Below are positions 35,830 to 44,340 of a DNA stretch of 64,000 bases, piece by piece (positions within the stretch are counted from its first letter, which is position 1; every line of letters starts with the position of its first letter). Both the position numbers and the translations under genes were made by a program. This DNA is from Vibrio mediterranei (GTDB taxonomy: Bacteria > Pseudomonadota > Gammaproteobacteria > Enterobacterales > Vibrionaceae). The notes below the pieces were generated by a model that worked only from the letters and a program-made list of their open reading frames with translations, was not told where the DNA came from and did not search any database. Where the stretch lies: positions 1-64,000 of the forward strand of contig NZ_FLLQ01000004.1 of assembly GCF_900088415.1 (NCBI RefSeq), given 5' to 3'.

Positions 35830-37071
35830 TCAAGTTAACTGATCCGTTGGTAGAAATATCTCTTCGGTACGAGTAAGAAAGCCATAATCGGGGAACATTG
35901 GCTTATTATCTAGGTAACGTCTAAGCATATCTCCCGCCACCGTACTAATGACCGTTTTTATACTTTGAGAGCTGTAGCTTCGTTGCAATTTTAGCGTCTG
36001 CCCCCATTCACCTTTGGGCGTTGAAAGCGCTACGGAGAACTCTCCACCTTCAAGCTTTCCTGTGGACAAGGCAATATCTGAACTGCAGTTGCTTTTTGTC
36101 GCTCCTGCTAACGCTAGAGTGGCCCCCAACCTTTCACTGTCTCTATCAAGCGGCGATGCCGTTTTAGAGCCAAGTACCCATGTTGCCCCGCAATATTGCT
36201 CAATCTGTTCATTGTCTTGAAGCCAAGAGGCTAGGTAACCCTTGGTACCATGTTCAGATATAGCGATGGTTGGTTTATGTAACTCAACCAAATGACCAAT
36301 TCTGTCCAGCATAGGTTGATCGACACTGACAACATTACTATGCAAGAGCTTCTCTATCATCGAGAGCACTCTTGACCCTATTTCTAAATCGTCTGAAGGA
36401 CCAAACAGTTTGACTTCGATAAAAGGAAGATAAGAACGATAGCCCAACTCATATTCCGGCGGTAGATTAAGACTTGAAAGCGTGTCTGCAATACCAGATT
36501 CCGATAGGCCAAACGTATATAAACGTCGGCATACCCTACCTTGTTGATTAGGGAATTCATGTTTTAAGTCAGGCAAAATCTGCTCAAGCGTCATTTTTTT
36601 GAATTCGCTTGGGACACCTGGAGTGAAGTAAAACAAGCAATCATTGATCATCATTTTGAAACCACATGCGGTGCCAATTGGGTTATCGACCACCACCGCG
36701 CCCTCTGGCAACATTGCTTGTTTGATGTTGCTGTCAGGCATGGATTTACCGCGTTGAGCATAGAAGGCTTTAAGTGTTTCCAACCAACCTTGGTTCAACA
36801 CTAAAGATTGATCCGCGGCTTCCGCTGCTACTTCAGCAGTGAGATCATCAGACGTAGGCCCCAAGCCACCATTGACGATCACCACATCCAGATTCAAACT
36901 CAGCATGATCATTTCTTGTAGCAACTCAGCTCGCTGGTCACCTACTGTAGAGCGCTTCGACATGGAAAACCCATGCTCATAAAATACACGGCTGAGCCAC
37001 GCGGCATTGGTATCAACAATATCACCATACAATACCTCTTCACCAGTACTCAACATTGCAATTTTAGGCAT
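35830..37071 (-). CDS. CinA-family protein, YfaY-like, with a degenerate C-terminal domain
   Basis: 413 residues. The N-terminal COG1058 molybdopterin-binding-like domain is intact (STGEEVLYGDIVDTNAAW; VVIVNGGLGPTSDDLT). The C-terminal half aligns with the nicotinamide-nucleotide amidohydrolase domain, but the active-site loop usually read ESCTGG appears as SEHGTKG (about residue 275), so deamidase activity is doubtful. This resembles E. coli YfaY more than PncC. The downstream TetR gene is on the other strand. Confidence 0.8.
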   Translation of the reverse strand: MPKIAMLSTGEEVLYGDIVDTNAAWLSRVFYEHGFSMSKRSTVGDQRAELLQEMIMLSLNLDVVIVNGGLGPTSDDLTAEVAAEAADQSLVLNQGWLETLKAFYAQRGKSMPDSNIKQAMLPEGAVVVDNPIGTACGFKMMINDCLFYFTPGVPSEFKKMTLEQILPDLKHEFPNQQGRVCRRLYTFGLSESGIADTLSSLNLPPEYELGYRSYLPFIEVKLFGPSDDLEIGSRVLSMIEKLLHSNVVSVDQPMLDRIGHLVELHKPTIAISEHGTKGYLASWLQDNEQIEQYCGATWVLGSKTASPLDRDSERLGATLALAGATKSNCSSDIALSTGKLEGGEFSVALSTPKGEWGQTLKLQRSYSSQSIKTVISTVAGDMLRRYLDNKPMFPDYGFLTRTEEIFLPTDQLT

Positions 37072-37170
37072 GATCTCTCCTTGTAGGTTTTTTCATAAGG
37101 ATGACATGAGTTATTGAAATAGCAATAGCGATTTTGTGGCAAATCATCCGATTAACGATGTTAACGCTGC

Positions 37171-37186
37171 TAGACTGTACGGTCTG
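37171..37186. promoter_or_regulatory. Putative TetR operator before the TetR gene
   Basis: TAGACTGTACGGTCTG is a near-palindrome centred on GTAC, about 50-60 nt before the TetR ATG and just upstream of a TACAAT -10-like hexamer. It matches sites at 46995-47008 and 41632-41645, and it resembles NemR-type operators (TAGACC-n4-GGTCTA). Autoregulation is inferred. Confidence 0.6.
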
Positions 37187-37233
37187 TTTGTTCAGAGTTA
37201 CAATAGTCGCCGATTTCAACAAGTGGCGGACTT

Positions 37234-37803
37234 ATGGCTGATTTAAAACAAACACTTCTCGACGCTGGGTTTGACCTCATTAGCGAACATGGATTCGCTG
37301 GCATTGGTATTATGAAGATCATTCAGCAAGCGAACGCAACGAAGGGCTCTTTTTACCATCATTTCAAATCGAAGGAAGATTTCGGCCGCCAGTTATTAGA
37401 AGACTATTTTGAAGACCATCTAAACACGCTCAGTCAATATCTAGAAGACAGCTCCATTGCCTTTGAACAGCGCGCGTTACATTACTTCGAGTTTTGGTCA
37501 GATTCAAAGGTGACGGAAGATTTTCGGATTAAATGTTTAGTCGTGAAATTGTCTGGTGAAATATCTGGGACATCATCAAGTATGCAAGTCGAACTGGATA
37601 ACGGCGCTGAAAAAGTCATTAATCGCATGGCGGATTATTTCGCATCTGGTAACGAGCAAGGTCTGCTAGCTATAGAAAATCCATACATGGTCTCGCGAAC
37701 GCTTTATGCCAAGTGGTTAGGTGCCACATTACTTTGCGCGATGCAAAAAGACCGAACGCATTTAGAGCAAGCCATGATGGAAACCAAGTTACTGATAAAA
37801 TAA
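37234..37803 (+). CDS. TetR-family regulator, NemR/AcuR-like
   Basis: A 189-residue regulator with an N-terminal TetR helix-turn-helix (GIMKIIQQANATKGSFYHHFKSKEDF, about residues 24-50). The C-terminal ligand domain has the CLVVKLSGEISG motif of the AcuR/NemR/ComR branch, which senses reactive aldehydes, electrophiles or acrylate. It stands convergent to the sulfatase/dehydrogenase cluster, and palindromes of this branch's type lie before both units. A repressor of that cluster is inferred; an aldehyde inducer would fit. Confidence 0.82.
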   Translation: MADLKQTLLDAGFDLISEHGFAGIGIMKIIQQANATKGSFYHHFKSKEDFGRQLLEDYFEDHLNTLSQYLEDSSIAFEQRALHYFEFWSDSKVTEDFRIKCLVVKLSGEISGTSSSMQVELDNGAEKVINRMADYFASGNEQGLLAIENPYMVSRTLYAKWLGATLLCAMQKDRTHLEQAMMETKLLIK

Positions 37804-37824
37804 GGGCTGCAAGCAGCCCTTTAG
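37802..37824 (+). terminator. Terminator after the TetR gene
   Basis: AAGGGCTGC and GCAGCCCTT pair, followed by TTAG. It separates the TetR gene from the convergent sulfatase gene; the T-run is short. Confidence 0.6.
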
Positions 37825-37847
37825 TAAACTGAGTTAATGAACCACCA

Positions 37848-39350
37848 TTAGCGCCCTATTCCGGACGCATCCACCGCATCCGGCTCAAAAGTGACAGGAG
37901 GCCACTCTTTAAAGGTTTCTAAGTGTTGTTGTACCGCTGCCTGAGCTGGGCCAAATGCCCACATTTTCTTGCCCATCCAGTTGATGTACATACCAGACTC
38001 CTCGGCAGCGCGCTCATAAGGATCGCGGCGTAGGTTGAAGAGCAGTGGTGCATTAAGCTCTTCCTTCGGTCCACTCCAACCATGGTTTTGCACCACAAAA
38101 TGAGCTTTCCAATCACCAACGCGAACCGCTTGAAGTCTGTCACGTTCGTAGTAAATGATTTCTTTACGATTTGACGGTGCTAGTTCAGTGAGCATCGATA
38201 TTTGATTGTAACCATCTAAATGCGCTTTAAAGCCTTCATACCCTGTCAGCATTTGTTGTTTAAGATCGCTTGGTCCACCTGCGGCTTCAACCAGCGTAGG
38301 TAACCAGTCCATACCATCAAACATCCCGTTGTGTATTTTTCCTGCTGGAATTTTACCTGGCCAGCTCACCAACAGAGGCGCACGGACACCACCTTCCCAA
38401 GTTGAGCCTTTTTCACCATGGAAAGGCGTCATTCCGCCATCAGGCCAAGTCATGATTTCTGGCCCATTATCCGCCGTAAAGATCACAATCGTGTTATCCG
38501 CTACACCCAACTCTTCTAGTTTGGCAAGCATCTCACCGACATGATCATCGAGGTCTTTCATCACGACTTCTTGCAAGCCCCAACCGTTTTGTCCGAGCAT
38601 AGCTTCGTACTCTGGAGACAAGTGAGTCCAAACATGGCCTCTTGAAGGGCAATACCAGGTGAAGAAAGGCTTGTCTTGTTTCACCGCATTTTCGATGAAG
38701 TTGATGGCATGTTTATTAACCTCATCATCTAAAGTACGCATGCGTTCGATGGTCAAAGGCCCGTCATCTTTGATGGTTTGTCCACCCTTGCCATCTGACT
38801 TGGAATGAATCACATTTCTTGGTGCGAATTTCTGGAACGCTTCGTCTTTTGGCCAATCAGGATCTTCAGTGTATTCCATCGCATTAAGATGGTACAACCA
38901 ACCCCAATATTCGTCGAAACCATTCATTGTCGGTAGCACTTCATCTCGGTCACCTAAATGGTTCTTACCAAACTGACCAGTTGTATAACCTAAGGTTTTC
39001 AGTATTTCCGGCAGTGTCGGTGTTTCAGCATTCAGTCCTACTGGACTACCTGGAAGACCAACAGTATGCATGCCGGTACGAACGGGGAACTGTCCGGTAA
39101 TAAACGCAGAGCGCCCTGCTGTGCAAGAAGGCTGAGCATAATAGTCCGTCAGCAACATTCCTTTTTCAGCAATACTATCAATATTGGGCGTCTCACTACT
39201 CATTAACCCTCGATGGTAAGCACTTAGGTTAGAGATACCAATATCATCAGTAAAAATAACAAAAATGTTTGGTGGCTTTTCATTCGCATTCGCAAGTGAA
39301 CTCAAGCCTAATAAACTCAGCACTAACCATTTCATTAATATACGGTGCAT
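37848..39350 (-). CDS. Cys-type sulfatase, secreted
   Basis: A 500-residue sulfatase with a signal peptide (MHRILMKWLVLSLLGLSSLANA region). The formylglycine motif is CTAGR (SCTAGRSAFITG, about residue 73), the canonical C-x-A-x-R. Metal-binding aspartates are in IFTDDIG and TADNGPE. The ATG at 39350 has AGGAGG upstream; one 7 codons further up has no such site. It is last in the maturase unit. It cleaves a sulfate ester in the periplasm or outside; the substrate is unknown. Confidence 0.85.
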   Translation of the reverse strand: MHRILMKWLVLSLLGLSSLANANEKPPNIFVIFTDDIGISNLSAYHRGLMSSETPNIDSIAEKGMLLTDYYAQPSCTAGRSAFITGQFPVRTGMHTVGLPGSPVGLNAETPTLPEILKTLGYTTGQFGKNHLGDRDEVLPTMNGFDEYWGWLYHLNAMEYTEDPDWPKDEAFQKFAPRNVIHSKSDGKGGQTIKDDGPLTIERMRTLDDEVNKHAINFIENAVKQDKPFFTWYCPSRGHVWTHLSPEYEAMLGQNGWGLQEVVMKDLDDHVGEMLAKLEELGVADNTIVIFTADNGPEIMTWPDGGMTPFHGEKGSTWEGGVRAPLLVSWPGKIPAGKIHNGMFDGMDWLPTLVEAAGGPSDLKQQMLTGYEGFKAHLDGYNQISMLTELAPSNRKEIIYYERDRLQAVRVGDWKAHFVVQNHGWSGPKEELNAPLLFNLRRDPYERAAEESGMYINWMGKKMWAFGPAQAAVQQHLETFKEWPPVTFEPDAVDASGIGR

Positions 39351-39367
39351 CCTGCCTCCTAATATAT

Positions 39368-39769
39368 TCACGCGACTCGTTTGGTTTCAAAATCATCTTT
39401 TTTGAGAAGCACAATCCCTACTACTCCAAATCCTATTTCGAGGAGAAGATAAACGACTAACAACCCATTTGGTATCCCATCGACGACCATGCTAATAGCA
39501 CGACCTAAACCCAGCCCCCACATAAACACAATCAGACTTTGTAGTGCAGAACGCGCCATTTGCTGCGTCCCGAAAGCCCCCATAAGCCAATAAACCGCCA
39601 ATGCAAGATAAAGCCCCATAACAGCGCGAAAGATATGACTCACATTAATCGGTGATGCATCAATATCAAACAGGAAAGGTAAGGTAATGCTAGGAACCAA
39701 GCCATACATTAAGGCAATAGGGATTAATCCAAGGACCGCCAATAACAAGAACTTTTGTGTACGCGTCAT
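39368..39769 (-). CDS. DUF4345-like membrane protein
   Basis: 133 residues with four hydrophobic helices and a short DIDASPINVSH loop as in DUF4345. No catalytic residues are evident. AGGAG precedes the ATG, and the gene ends a few nucleotides before the downstream sulfatase start. It may help export or scaffold the sulfatases, but this is only positional. Confidence 0.75.
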   Translation of the reverse strand: MTRTQKFLLLAVLGLIPIALMYGLVPSITLPFLFDIDASPINVSHIFRAVMGLYLALAVYWLMGAFGTQQMARSALQSLIVFMWGLGLGRAISMVVDGIPNGLLVVYLLLEIGFGVVGIVLLKKDDFETKRVA

Positions 39770-39849
39770 GTTGCTTCTCCTGTTTATTCTTACAGACTAG
39801 TTGCTGGTATCTATAAAGCAAATTTTCAGATTTAATAGAGTAAGTTAGC

Positions 39850-40317
39850 TCAAAGCCCTATCTGACTAAGTAAGCCTTGTAAATTGAGATGTGTACTAAG
39901 ATTTAATGCATTGACTAGGCTATAACTCAAACCGCTCCAACACAAAATAGACAATGAAAGTAAAATAAAGGTAGTAATGTGACTTTGCCTGAGACGCCTA
40001 GCGACCAAGGTGTAGAGAGGGATGCCAACTAGAACAGGAGCAAGTGTGGCCATAGTCTTATTACCATACCTTTTCCACGTGGTTACGAATCTCCTCAACT
40101 TAGGCCTGTAGGGCTGAAAATTCTTTCTCGCATAAAGGTAAAAGGAATATCGTCCGATAAACCAGCCGAAATAGCCTGCCATTAATGCCGGAACCACATT
40201 AAACAGCAACATCTCTGGATAACTAAAACCAACAAAACCTGCTAATGCGGGACCAGAATAGGTTTTCCAAATACTGAGCAGCGCCATGACCAAGCCGAGT
40301 AGTAAATAACTATCCAT
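39850..40317 (-). CDS. Hypothetical membrane protein
   Basis: A 155-residue protein with about three or four helices, a basic loop in the middle (RPKLRRFVTTWKRYGNK) and no known family. I use the ATG at 40317, which is 4 nt past the maturase stop and has GGGTGAG upstream; the frame from 40359 overlaps the maturase end. Its role in the sulfatase unit is unclear. Confidence 0.6.
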   Translation of the reverse strand: MDSYLLLGLVMALLSIWKTYSGPALAGFVGFSYPEMLLFNVVPALMAGYFGWFIGRYSFYLYARKNFQPYRPKLRRFVTTWKRYGNKTMATLAPVLVGIPLYTLVARRLRQSHITTFILLSLSILCWSGLSYSLVNALNLSTHLNLQGLLSQIGL

Positions 40318-40321
40318 ATTC

Positions 40322-41563
40322 TCACCCAATAGCTTTACATGTTGTTTTCGCAATTCCATTTAGCTCAAGTATATGCGTAATCACTGGGTCAACATGATGA
40401 AATATTTGTTGCCAACCTTGGCATAAGTAATTGAGTCCAGGGTTACTGTACTTATCTTTTATGATTCGGTTCTTTGGACACTCACCATGACAAGCAAACC
40501 TCACCTTGCACTCCAAACATTGTTTGGGTAACGCTCTTTGTTTCGCAAAACCAAAGGTCATTTGCTGTTTGGATAAAGCGATTGCCGCCAATGGCGTCTG
40601 CTCAATATTGCCAATTTTGTGTTCAGGATGAACATAGTGATCGCAGGCGTAAACATCGCCATTAGGTTCGACAGCAATGCCCTTGCCGCATATATCGCTC
40701 AACGTACACATCGAACTCGGTTTACCCATCCAAATTCCGAAAAAGTTTTCAAAGTAAGGAATATGAACTTTGCCAAAATCTTGCTTCATCCATTCATCAA
40801 AAATGGTCGTTAAGAAGTCTCCCCATTGAGTCGGAGCGACACTCCAACTTGTTGTTTGAGCGGATACAGGGATGATTGCAGCTTCAGAACACTGAGCCCA
40901 TTTTATCTCTTCATCTCGGTCAACAACTGGGATAAATTGAATTTGTGATGGTTGAATCTCATCTCTTAAGAAGCGATACACCTCTAGAGGGTAATTTCCA
41001 TTGACGTTGTTGACACAAGTCAGCGTCGCAAAGTGGATACCATGACGCTTTAGACGTTCTGCGGCTTCAATCACCTTGCTAAACGTCCCCTGCCCGCAGC
41101 GGTTCTTGCGATATGTATTGTGAAGCTGTTCTGGGCCATCAATACTCAAACCTACACTAAACGCGTGTTTCGCCAAAAATTGACACCATTTGTCATTGAT
41201 TAACAGCCCATTGGTCTGAATATCATTCACTATCTTCACATAGGGTTTGGCGTATTTTGTTTGAAGCTCTACTATTCGCTCAAAATAACTAAGACCTAGC
41301 ATCGTTGGCTCGCCACCATGCCAAGAGAAGACGATCTCTGGCGTGTTTTGACCTTGAATGTACTGGCGAATATAACGCTCTAGCATCTCATCACTCATCT
41401 TGTACGAGCGATTCTTGGGATACTCTAGTAGCTGTTGTTTATCCAGATAATAGCAATAGTCACAGTTAATATTACACACCGCTCCAATTGGTTTCGCCAA
41501 CGCCTGAAACTTAGCATGAGGCTGACCTTGGTACTGAGGTACATTAAGATGATAGTGGGACAT
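40322..41563 (-). CDS. Radical-SAM sulfatase-maturating enzyme
   Basis: 413 residues. It would oxidise the active-site Cys or Ser of sulfatases to formylglycine in the cytosol before export. The radical-SAM cluster motif CNINCDYCYY (C-x3-C-x2-C) is at about residue 33, and further cysteines for two auxiliary clusters are in CTLSDICGKG...CDHYV and CLECKVRFACHGEC, as in anSME/AtsB. Both sulfatase types are next door, so it probably serves both. AGAGGA precedes the ATG. Confidence 0.9.
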   Translation of the reverse strand: MSHYHLNVPQYQGQPHAKFQALAKPIGAVCNINCDYCYYLDKQQLLEYPKNRSYKMSDEMLERYIRQYIQGQNTPEIVFSWHGGEPTMLGLSYFERIVELQTKYAKPYVKIVNDIQTNGLLINDKWCQFLAKHAFSVGLSIDGPEQLHNTYRKNRCGQGTFSKVIEAAERLKRHGIHFATLTCVNNVNGNYPLEVYRFLRDEIQPSQIQFIPVVDRDEEIKWAQCSEAAIIPVSAQTTSWSVAPTQWGDFLTTIFDEWMKQDFGKVHIPYFENFFGIWMGKPSSMCTLSDICGKGIAVEPNGDVYACDHYVHPEHKIGNIEQTPLAAIALSKQQMTFGFAKQRALPKQCLECKVRFACHGECPKNRIIKDKYSNPGLNYLCQGWQQIFHHVDPVITHILELNGIAKTTCKAIG

Positions 41564-41620
41564 GGTGTGTTCCTCTTAAGAAAGTATCTAAACTGTTCAA
41601 CATTTTTAAATGGATGAACT

Positions 41621-41656
41621 CGCCTCAATACAAACCGGTCAGTTTGCATTGAGGCG
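41621..41656. repeat. Hairpin with an embedded operator-like palindrome
   Basis: CGCCTCAAT-a-CAAAC and GTTTG-c-ATTGAGGCG pair around CGGTCA, with one mismatch. The inner AAACCGGTCAGTTT (41632-41645) matches the operator-like sites before the TetR and aldehyde dehydrogenase genes. On the plus strand a T-run follows. It could be an mRNA-processing or terminator hairpin between two units, a TetR site for the maturase unit, or both. Confidence 0.55.
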
Positions 41657-41663
41657 AAATTTT

Positions 41664-43406
41664 TTACTTCACGTTTTCAAATGGATTCCATTGTTCATCC
41701 ACTGGTACGATACCCATTGTTTTTTCGTACTCTTTGTAAGCAGCTAACATTTGTTGGAACTGCTCAGGACGTTGGTGTTTCAGGTCTATCATTTCAGCAG
41801 GGTCTAACTTGGTGTTGTACATATGCCACTCACTGTCCCCTCCCATCCCCTTCGAAATTCGAATGATCTTAAAGTCCCCTTGAAGAAGAATGCCGCTGCC
41901 GAATAACTCGAACGCGATAGCATTGTCTTCGCTATGGACAGTCTCTTGCTCACCTTGTAGATAGGGCATAATGCTTTGACCGCTCATTGGGGCCACTTTT
42001 CTGCCTTTATATTCACCGCCAGCGGGTTCAACATCGGCCACATCCAATATTGTGGCAGCAAGGTCTTTTACTTGTGCCAATTCATTAGTTTGAGTTCCGG
42101 CCTCCAGTGACTCCTTATCTCCGAGAACACCTTTGGCAGGTTTGATGATCAGAGGAACACGTACTCCCCCTTCTGCTGTGTACGCTTTAAACCAAGACAA
42201 TCCACCGGTGGATGCACTTGCCCATTCTGGGCCCAATGAGACGCTTGAGTCTGCGTTACCCAGATTTTCGGTACTATTGTCAAAGTGATAATCGGTCCAA
42301 GTACGAATCAGATCACTAACATTTTTCCCCGTAATATCCGTCGCTTCCGGACCGTTGTCTGCGAGATAGATAATATACGTATTGTCGTACTCACCTATCT
42401 TCTTCAAATAATCAGTTACCTGACCTATCTGCTGGTCTTGAAGCTCCATCATTCCCATAGCAATGGCCATTTTTTTGCCGTACCATTGCTTTTGTTCATC
42501 TGACAGATCATCCCATGGTCTACTCAGTGAATTTCTATCGGACATCGTAGCGCTCTTTGGAATTACGCCCATCTGTTGCATTCGTTTAAAGCGGTCTTCT
42601 CGAACTGAGTCCCACCCGTGCTCTACGTAATAAGCAATCTTATCTTCAAACGATGCTTTAGGTGCTTGTAGTGGCAAGTGAATCGCTGTGAATGGTAAAT
42701 AGGCAAAAAAAGGTTTTCCGGAGTCCTTATTACTATCAATCATGCTGATTAACTCTTCGGTATAACCTTGGTCTGAATACTCTCCCGGATACTTATCTTT
42801 TACTTGTTGACCATTTTGATAAGTCGGCTCGACCTCTACGCCGGGCATTTCACCTTTTTGCAACGCTTTTGCTGTTGCTTCATTTTTCGCCGGGAACATC
42901 ATATCTCTATTGAAATGATTCGAACCGCCAGCCAAAATCCCGTAGCTCTGTTCAAAGCCACGATCATCCGGCAGGAAACCATCATCATGACCCAAGTGCC
43001 ATTTCCCAGAAAGGTAAGTATGATAGCCATTATCACGAAGTAACGTCGCTACGGTTACGCCATCTTTAGTGAGGTAGCCTTCATAACCTGGCTTGCCAAT
43101 AGCTGGCGGATAGACGGCATAGTCGAACGTGCCTAGCCCAACCTCATGACTGTTGGCACCCGTTAACATCATAGAGCGAGTGACAGATGACGTGGGTGAA
43201 GCGTGGAAGTTGGTAAATTTCACCCCCTCTTCAGCCAGTTGCATCAGGTTTGGTGTTGACACTTCAGAGCCATAAGGTTGCGTATCAGCAAATCCGACAT
43301 CATCACCAACGATGAGTAAAATATTAGGCTTTTCCTGCGTAGCAAATGCATTTGGTGCACAAGAGGCTGCTATGGCCGTGCATAGGATAGTTTTGGAATT
43401 ATTCAT
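41664..43406 (-). CDS. Ser-type arylsulfatase, secreted
   Basis: A 580-residue sulfatase with a signal peptide ending about NAFAT. Metal-site aspartates are in IVGDDVG and LADNGPE. The maturation site reads SSVTR (SPTSSVTRSMMLTG, about residue 75): serine replaces cysteine at the nucleophile and valine replaces the usual Pro/Ala, so it is a Ser-type substrate needing the radical-SAM maturase that lies downstream. Length and the GKWHLGH motif are as in bacterial arylsulfatases. AAGGGTG precedes the start. Confidence 0.85.
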   Translation of the reverse strand: MNNSKTILCTAIAASCAPNAFATQEKPNILLIVGDDVGFADTQPYGSEVSTPNLMQLAEEGVKFTNFHASPTSSVTRSMMLTGANSHEVGLGTFDYAVYPPAIGKPGYEGYLTKDGVTVATLLRDNGYHTYLSGKWHLGHDDGFLPDDRGFEQSYGILAGGSNHFNRDMMFPAKNEATAKALQKGEMPGVEVEPTYQNGQQVKDKYPGEYSDQGYTEELISMIDSNKDSGKPFFAYLPFTAIHLPLQAPKASFEDKIAYYVEHGWDSVREDRFKRMQQMGVIPKSATMSDRNSLSRPWDDLSDEQKQWYGKKMAIAMGMMELQDQQIGQVTDYLKKIGEYDNTYIIYLADNGPEATDITGKNVSDLIRTWTDYHFDNSTENLGNADSSVSLGPEWASASTGGLSWFKAYTAEGGVRVPLIIKPAKGVLGDKESLEAGTQTNELAQVKDLAATILDVADVEPAGGEYKGRKVAPMSGQSIMPYLQGEQETVHSEDNAIAFELFGSGILLQGDFKIIRISKGMGGDSEWHMYNTKLDPAEMIDLKHQRPEQFQQMLAAYKEYEKTMGIVPVDEQWNPFENVK

Positions 43407-43419
43407 GGTTCACCCTTGT

Positions 43420-43860
43420 TTAGTGAGCACTTTGTGACATCCAATGGAGCATATCCAGTGCTCTAGGATGATTCTGTTCAGCGGCTTTGCCTATCCAGCT
43501 AACCGCTAGAGAATGATCTTTCTCGCCACCAGTCCCTGCTGCGTACATAAGACCAAGCTGTAATTGAGCGTCTGCATTCCCCTGAGTCGCTGCTCGTAAT
43601 ATCCATTTGCGTGCTTTTTCTTGAGTAGATTCAAGATATTCACTCTCAGATTCGACACCTTGCAGATAAAACATACCAATCTCGTACTGCGCCGCAGCGT
43701 CACCCGCATAACCGTTTTGAAACGTAGTACCAACATCACTAGATAAGGTATTTGGTGTGTCTGTTACGTACCCCAGGCATGCCGTCCCAATAAAAAGCAA
43801 ACAGAGAAAGCTAAGCGACCAGAGAAAGCTAAGCGACCAATTTTGAATGCGTTTATTCAT
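43420..43860 (-). CDS. Sel1-repeat protein with an N-terminal membrane or export segment
   Basis: 146 residues. An N-terminal hydrophobic stretch (residues 9-27) precedes two Sel1-like repeats, AAAQYEIGMFYLQG...KARKWILRAATQGN and ADAQLQLGLMYAAG...SWIGKAAEQNH. Sel1 units mediate protein-protein contacts. The hydrophobic segment contains a perfect 18-bp tandem duplication, giving WSLSFLWSLSF. It precedes the Ser-type sulfatase and may assist it. Confidence 0.8.
   Translation of the reverse strand: MNKRIQNWSLSFLWSLSFLCLLFIGTACLGYVTDTPNTLSSDVGTTFQNGYAGDAAAQYEIGMFYLQGVESESEYLESTQEKARKWILRAATQGNADAQLQLGLMYAAGTGGEKDHSLAVSWIGKAAEQNHPRALDMLHWMSQSAH
43803..43838. repeat. 18-bp tandem duplication
   Basis: AGAGAAAGCTAAGCGACC occurs twice head to tail, in frame in the signal segment of the Sel1 gene. 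The perfect match suggests a recent slippage event. Confidence 0.9.
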
Positions 43861-43869
43861 AGTTTGACG

Positions 43870-44277
43870 CTAGTGTTGCAAGGTTGAGGCTTGTAAACGT
43901 ATGGTTTTCTGCTCTTTCCAGTATGCTAACGTCCAAATCACAACGAACGTATCCATGGCTCCTGCAAGTAAAAAACCGGTAATATGAGGGCTGTTGTAGT
44001 TAAGCAGAAGAAGAATCACCATAAAGCCTTTCTCAACCGCAGAATAAAGCATGATGCTCTCTCTCCACTTAGGTTTGAAAGCCGCACCCACCATCATCAC
44101 TCCCATCATGCCTACCATGACACCCCAGTGTTGATAGAACACAAAATCCTGCTCCAAATAAGGTAATTGCCCGATGTGAGTAATGGCCCATTGTGGGAAA
44201 AATGCATAAGCGAAAGCCGCCGCGGTCCCAATACCGGTAACCAATAGCATCTTGTTGACGTGTTGAGTAAAAAACAT
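43870..44277 (-). CDS. Hypothetical four-helix membrane protein
   Basis: 135 residues with four predicted helices and few charged residues within the membrane; the end is basic. I recognise no family with confidence. AGGAGG seven bases before the ATG makes translation likely. It sits between the alcohol dehydrogenase and Sel1 genes and has the general size and helix count of the DUF4345-like protein downstream, though sequence similarity is not obvious. Confidence 0.7.
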   Translation of the reverse strand: MFFTQHVNKMLLVTGIGTAAAFAYAFFPQWAITHIGQLPYLEQDFVFYQHWGVMVGMMGVMMVGAAFKPKWRESIMLYSAVEKGFMVILLLLNYNSPHITGFLLAGAMDTFVVIWTLAYWKEQKTIRLQASTLQH

Positions 44278-44340
44278 AGTTGCCTCCTAGTATTCAAAAA
44301 GTGAGGCACATCCCTATGCCGCAATGAGTAAGTTGGAAAA

